From positions 37,462 through 69,813 of the forward strand of contig NZ_HG424603.1 of NCBI RefSeq assembly GCF_000336385.2: a DNA stretch of 32,352 bases, in the 5' to 3' direction. The DNA comes from Lysobacter antibioticus HS124 (GTDB lineage: Bacteria; Pseudomonadota; Gammaproteobacteria; Xanthomonadales; Xanthomonadaceae). The notes beneath the pieces were generated by a model. That model did no database searches and was not told the DNA's origin. It saw only the letters and a program-made list of their open reading frames with translations. A program made the position numbers and the translations under genes. Shown in pieces: positions 30,462-32,352 of this stretch; the stretch's first letter is position 1, and every line of letters begins with the position of its first letter.

Positions 30462-30842
30462 ATGCGTTTTTTGTCCATGATCCGGATCGACGAAACCCTG
30501 AATCAGGCGCCCAGCGAGCGTCTGCTGACGGACATGCAGCAGTTGATGGAGGAGATGACCCGCAACGGCAGCCTGATCGCCACCGCCGGGCTGACGCCCA
30601 GCGCCGACGGCGTTCGCCTGCGTCTGCGCGGCGGCAAGATCACCGCCACCGACGGCCCGTTCACCGAAGCCAAGGAAGTGATCGGCGGTTACGCCCTGTT
30701 CGAAGCGGCGTCGAAGGCGGAGGCGATCGCGATCGGCCGGCGCTTCCTGGAAGTGCACGGCGAGGGCTGGGACATCGAGTGCGAGGTGCGGCCGCTGCAG
30801 GACCAGGGGGCGGGCTGCGGGCGGATGGACTGTGTCGAATGA
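30462..30842 (+). CDS. YCII-related (DGPF-type) protein
   Basis: A 126-aa protein. It opens MRFLSMIRIDETLNQAP and has the hallmark TDGPFTEAKEVIGGYALFE (65-83), followed by the helix SKAEAIAIGRRFLEVH. This is the DGPF/YCII family, whose genes often sit next to ECF sigma factors; none is found here. Biochemical role unknown. GAGGAG lies 9 nt before the ATG. The C-terminal tail (QDQGAGCGRMDCVE) is short and has two Cys. Confidence 0.92.
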   Translation: MRFLSMIRIDETLNQAPSERLLTDMQQLMEEMTRNGSLIATAGLTPSADGVRLRLRGGKITATDGPFTEAKEVIGGYALFEAASKAEAIAIGRRFLEVHGEGWDIECEVRPLQDQGAGCGRMDCVE

Positions 30843-30847
30843 ACGCA

Positions 30848-30877
30848 CGGCGGCTTGCCGCCGCCTGCGAGCAGGCG
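30848..30877. terminator. tandem hairpins between convergent genes
   Basis: CGGCGGC (30848-30854)/GCCGCCG (30857-30863) and CGCCTG (30862-30867)/CAGGCG (30872-30877, loop CGAG) follow each other, overlapping by two bases. They lie directly after the YCII-related stop and before the convergent unknown gene. Confidence 0.45.
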
Positions 30878-30894
30878 AGCGCGGCGTGACCGCG

Positions 30895-31251
30895 TTAGCC
30901 GTGATAGTCCGGGTCCGGCGGCTCGGCCGGCACCAGCGCGATCACCGCGGCGGTGGTCGGCGTACTCCAGTCGGGCAGGCCGCTGACCCAGGCATCGCCG
31001 GCGAGTCGGGTCCAGATCTGTCGGCCCGCGTTCCAGGCGTAGTGGACCTGGGCATGGACCGTGATCGTGTCGGTTTGATTCGGCACGAAGACATCCGGCC
31101 ACTGCACGGTGAGGGTGTACTGGTATCCGCGCCGCGCCCAGGCCGACATTGGAATCATCGCGAAGATCGGATCCTGCGCGTAGAGCGGCGGGGCGTTCAG
31201 CAGTTGCCTCGCTGCGGCTTGCTTTTCCTGGTCGGAAGGAGGAACGCTCAT
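30895..31251 (-). CDS. small protein of unknown function
   Basis: A 118-aa protein without signal peptide or membrane segment. It begins with a polar helix (SDQEKQAAARQLLNA), has a strand-rich middle with GYQYTLTVQWPDVFVPN and HAQVHYAWNAGRQIW, and ends with a Pro-rich tail (PAEPPDPDYHG). It is rich in Trp and Tyr. AGGAGGAA precedes the ATG. It lies 110 bp downstream of the lipase gene on the same strand. No family recognised. Confidence 0.7.
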   Translation of the reverse strand: MSVPPSDQEKQAAARQLLNAPPLYAQDPIFAMIPMSAWARRGYQYTLTVQWPDVFVPNQTDTITVHAQVHYAWNAGRQIWTRLAGDAWVSGLPDWSTPTTAAVIALVPAEPPDPDYHG

Positions 31252-31361
31252 GACTGCCTCGGAAGCAGGAATCGGTTGGGGTGGACCTTACCCGGTCCGG
31301 CGGTGCGTGATAAGGCCGGTGCGGCTCGGCCTGCGAATCCCGCGGTACGCCCCCGTCGCGC

Positions 31362-32352
31362 TCAGCGATTGACCGCCGGTCCGTTGACGCCCGCGTAGCC
31401 GTTGGCGCAGCCGCTGGTGCAGGTAGTCGCGAGCATGTTGTAGACGATCCGGCCGGCGTTGGACTTGGAACGGAAATGGCCGACGCCCTGGCTGGTGTCG
31501 CCGCCGCCGGCGTTGTAGGGACTGCCGTCGCTCCAGTCCCAGTCGTAGGCGTAGGCGCTGTTGCCGGCGCCGATGTCGACCTGGGCCTTGACGTTGGCAC
31601 CGGCGTTGAACAGCGCGCCGCCGCTGCAGCCGGCGGCGTAGCTGGTGGTGAAGCAATGCACCTGGTCGTACAGGCCGGCGGTGATGGTGTAGAAGGCGAT
31701 CGAGCCGTAAGTCTGCGGCATCGCGCGCAAGCTGTTGCTGCCGTCGCCGGTCCAGCGGTTATAGCCGTAATAAGGCACGCCGCTGCTGGGATACAGGCCG
31801 AAGGTGTAGTAGTCGTAGGGATAGACATAGGCTTCGGCATTGCAGGTCGGCGCGTACGGCGACTGGTAGCCGGTACTCAGGCAGGTGCGCAGGCCGCGCA
31901 GGCCGCCGGCGATGTTGACGAAGCGGCGCACGCTGGCCTGATAGCCGTAGTACTTCAGCATCGCCAGGCTCATCGACGAGCCCAGCGAGTGCGAGACGAG
32001 GTCGACCTGGCTGCGGCCGGTGTAGGCCTTGACCTTGTCGATGAAGCTCTTGAGCACCTGGTACTTGGCCGGCTCGTGGTAGTTGTACTGCGGCGCGGCG
32101 CGTTCTTCGGCGTCCAGGTAAGTGATGCCGAACAACTCGCAATCGTTGTAGCCGCGCGCCTTGAGTTCGTCGTAGACCGAAAGCGCCGGCGCCGCATAGC
32201 CGGCCACGGCGGAAGGCGGCATGTCGAAGCTCAGCGCGCTGTCGCCGTTGCCGTGCACGAACACCACCGGGGTGCGGGTGGCGATGCAGTCGCCGCCGCC
32301 GAAGCCGCCGCTGCCGACGCCGGGCGCGAAACCGCCGGCGTATTGGCTGGGC
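31362..32352 (-). CDS. secreted triacylglycerol lipase-like alpha/beta hydrolase (5' end missing)
   Basis: The open frame runs to the window edge, so the start and signal peptide are missing; at least 330 residues are visible. The visible part starts with a Gly-rich linker (GVGSGGFGGGDC), then the oxyanion motif VVFVHGNG and the nucleophile elbow VSHSLGSSMS, with Ser coded at 31986-31988. The first Gly of the classical G-x-S-x-G is a Ser here. The rest is rich in Tyr, Gly and Ser, with several Cys pairs (RTCLSTG/PTCNAE, HCFTTSYAAGC, TTCTSGC), as in secreted lipases stabilised by disulfides. Best fit is the class 2 lipase group (inference). Confidence 0.85.
   Translation of the reverse strand, partial: PSQYAGGFAPGVGSGGFGGGDCIATRTPVVFVHGNGDSALSFDMPPSAVAGYAAPALSVYDELKARGYNDCELFGITYLDAEERAAPQYNYHEPAKYQVLKSFIDKVKAYTGRSQVDLVSHSLGSSMSLAMLKYYGYQASVRRFVNIAGGLRGLRTCLSTGYQSPYAPTCNAEAYVYPYDYYTFGLYPSSGVPYYGYNRWTGDGSNSLRAMPQTYGSIAFYTITAGLYDQVHCFTTSYAAGCSGGALFNAGANVKAQVDIGAGNSAYAYDWDWSDGSPYNAGGGDTSQGVGHFRSKSNAGRIVYNMLATTCTSGCANGYAGVNGPAVNR

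Overview
The window is high-GC DNA with the dense, short-gap gene layout of a free-living gammaproteobacterium. The best guess is a Lysobacter-like member of the Xanthomonadaceae. This rests on the base composition, the TGTAGGAGCGGC-type REP repeats, the number of secreted peptidases and hydrolases, and the family content (two M13 peptidases, DUF2975/Xre, two DUF1801 proteins). It is inference; no rRNA, tRNA or other marker gene is present. About 33 protein genes can be supported, the last cut by the right edge. No CRISPR array, insertion sequence or phage gene was seen.

Left part (1-8273): an inverted REP pair lies ahead of an exported M13 metallopeptidase. An AT-rich insert follows, carrying one HEPN-domain gene behind an 11-bp inverted-repeat leader. 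Next is a DUF2975 membrane protein/Xre regulator operon. Its control region has two identical dyads, TATCG-N5-CGATA, laid over a near-ideal promoter and over a second promoter facing the other way. The opposite side leads, through a leader with a 15-bp inverted repeat, into a DUF2188 gene. Then comes a two-gene partner-switching module: a membrane sensor fused to a SpoIIE phosphatase and an RsbW-like kinase, followed by a STAS antagonist.

Middle (8274-20117): a TPR lipoprotein, an exported glyoxalase-like protein, a probable exported HExxH metalloprotease, a LysR regulator divergent from an exported Asp-nucleophile alpha/beta hydrolase, three small exported proteins of unknown function, a MerR regulator divergent from a methyltransferase with a typical 19-bp-spacer promoter between them, a second exported alpha/beta hydrolase (Ser nucleophile), and a methyltransferase resembling the archaeal COG2521 family.

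Right part (20275-32352): two adjacent DUF1801 proteins with histone-H1-like Lys/Ala tails at opposite ends, a second exported M13 peptidase, a YqaA-like membrane protein flanked by short inverted repeats, a DUF4287-YciI operon, a cytoplasmic M14 carboxypeptidase, a minus-strand run of envelope or secreted proteins (alpha/alpha-toroid protein, beta-propeller, lipoprotein, multi-pass membrane protein), a DGPF-type YciI protein, a small unknown protein and a truncated secreted lipase.

The parts most worth a second look are the HEPN insert with its hairpin leader, the double operator with divergent promoters at 4252-4301 and the structured leader beside it, the all-in-one SpoIIE-RsbW/STAS pair, and the mirror-image DUF1801/H1-tail genes. 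None is proven to be a new system from sequence alone.
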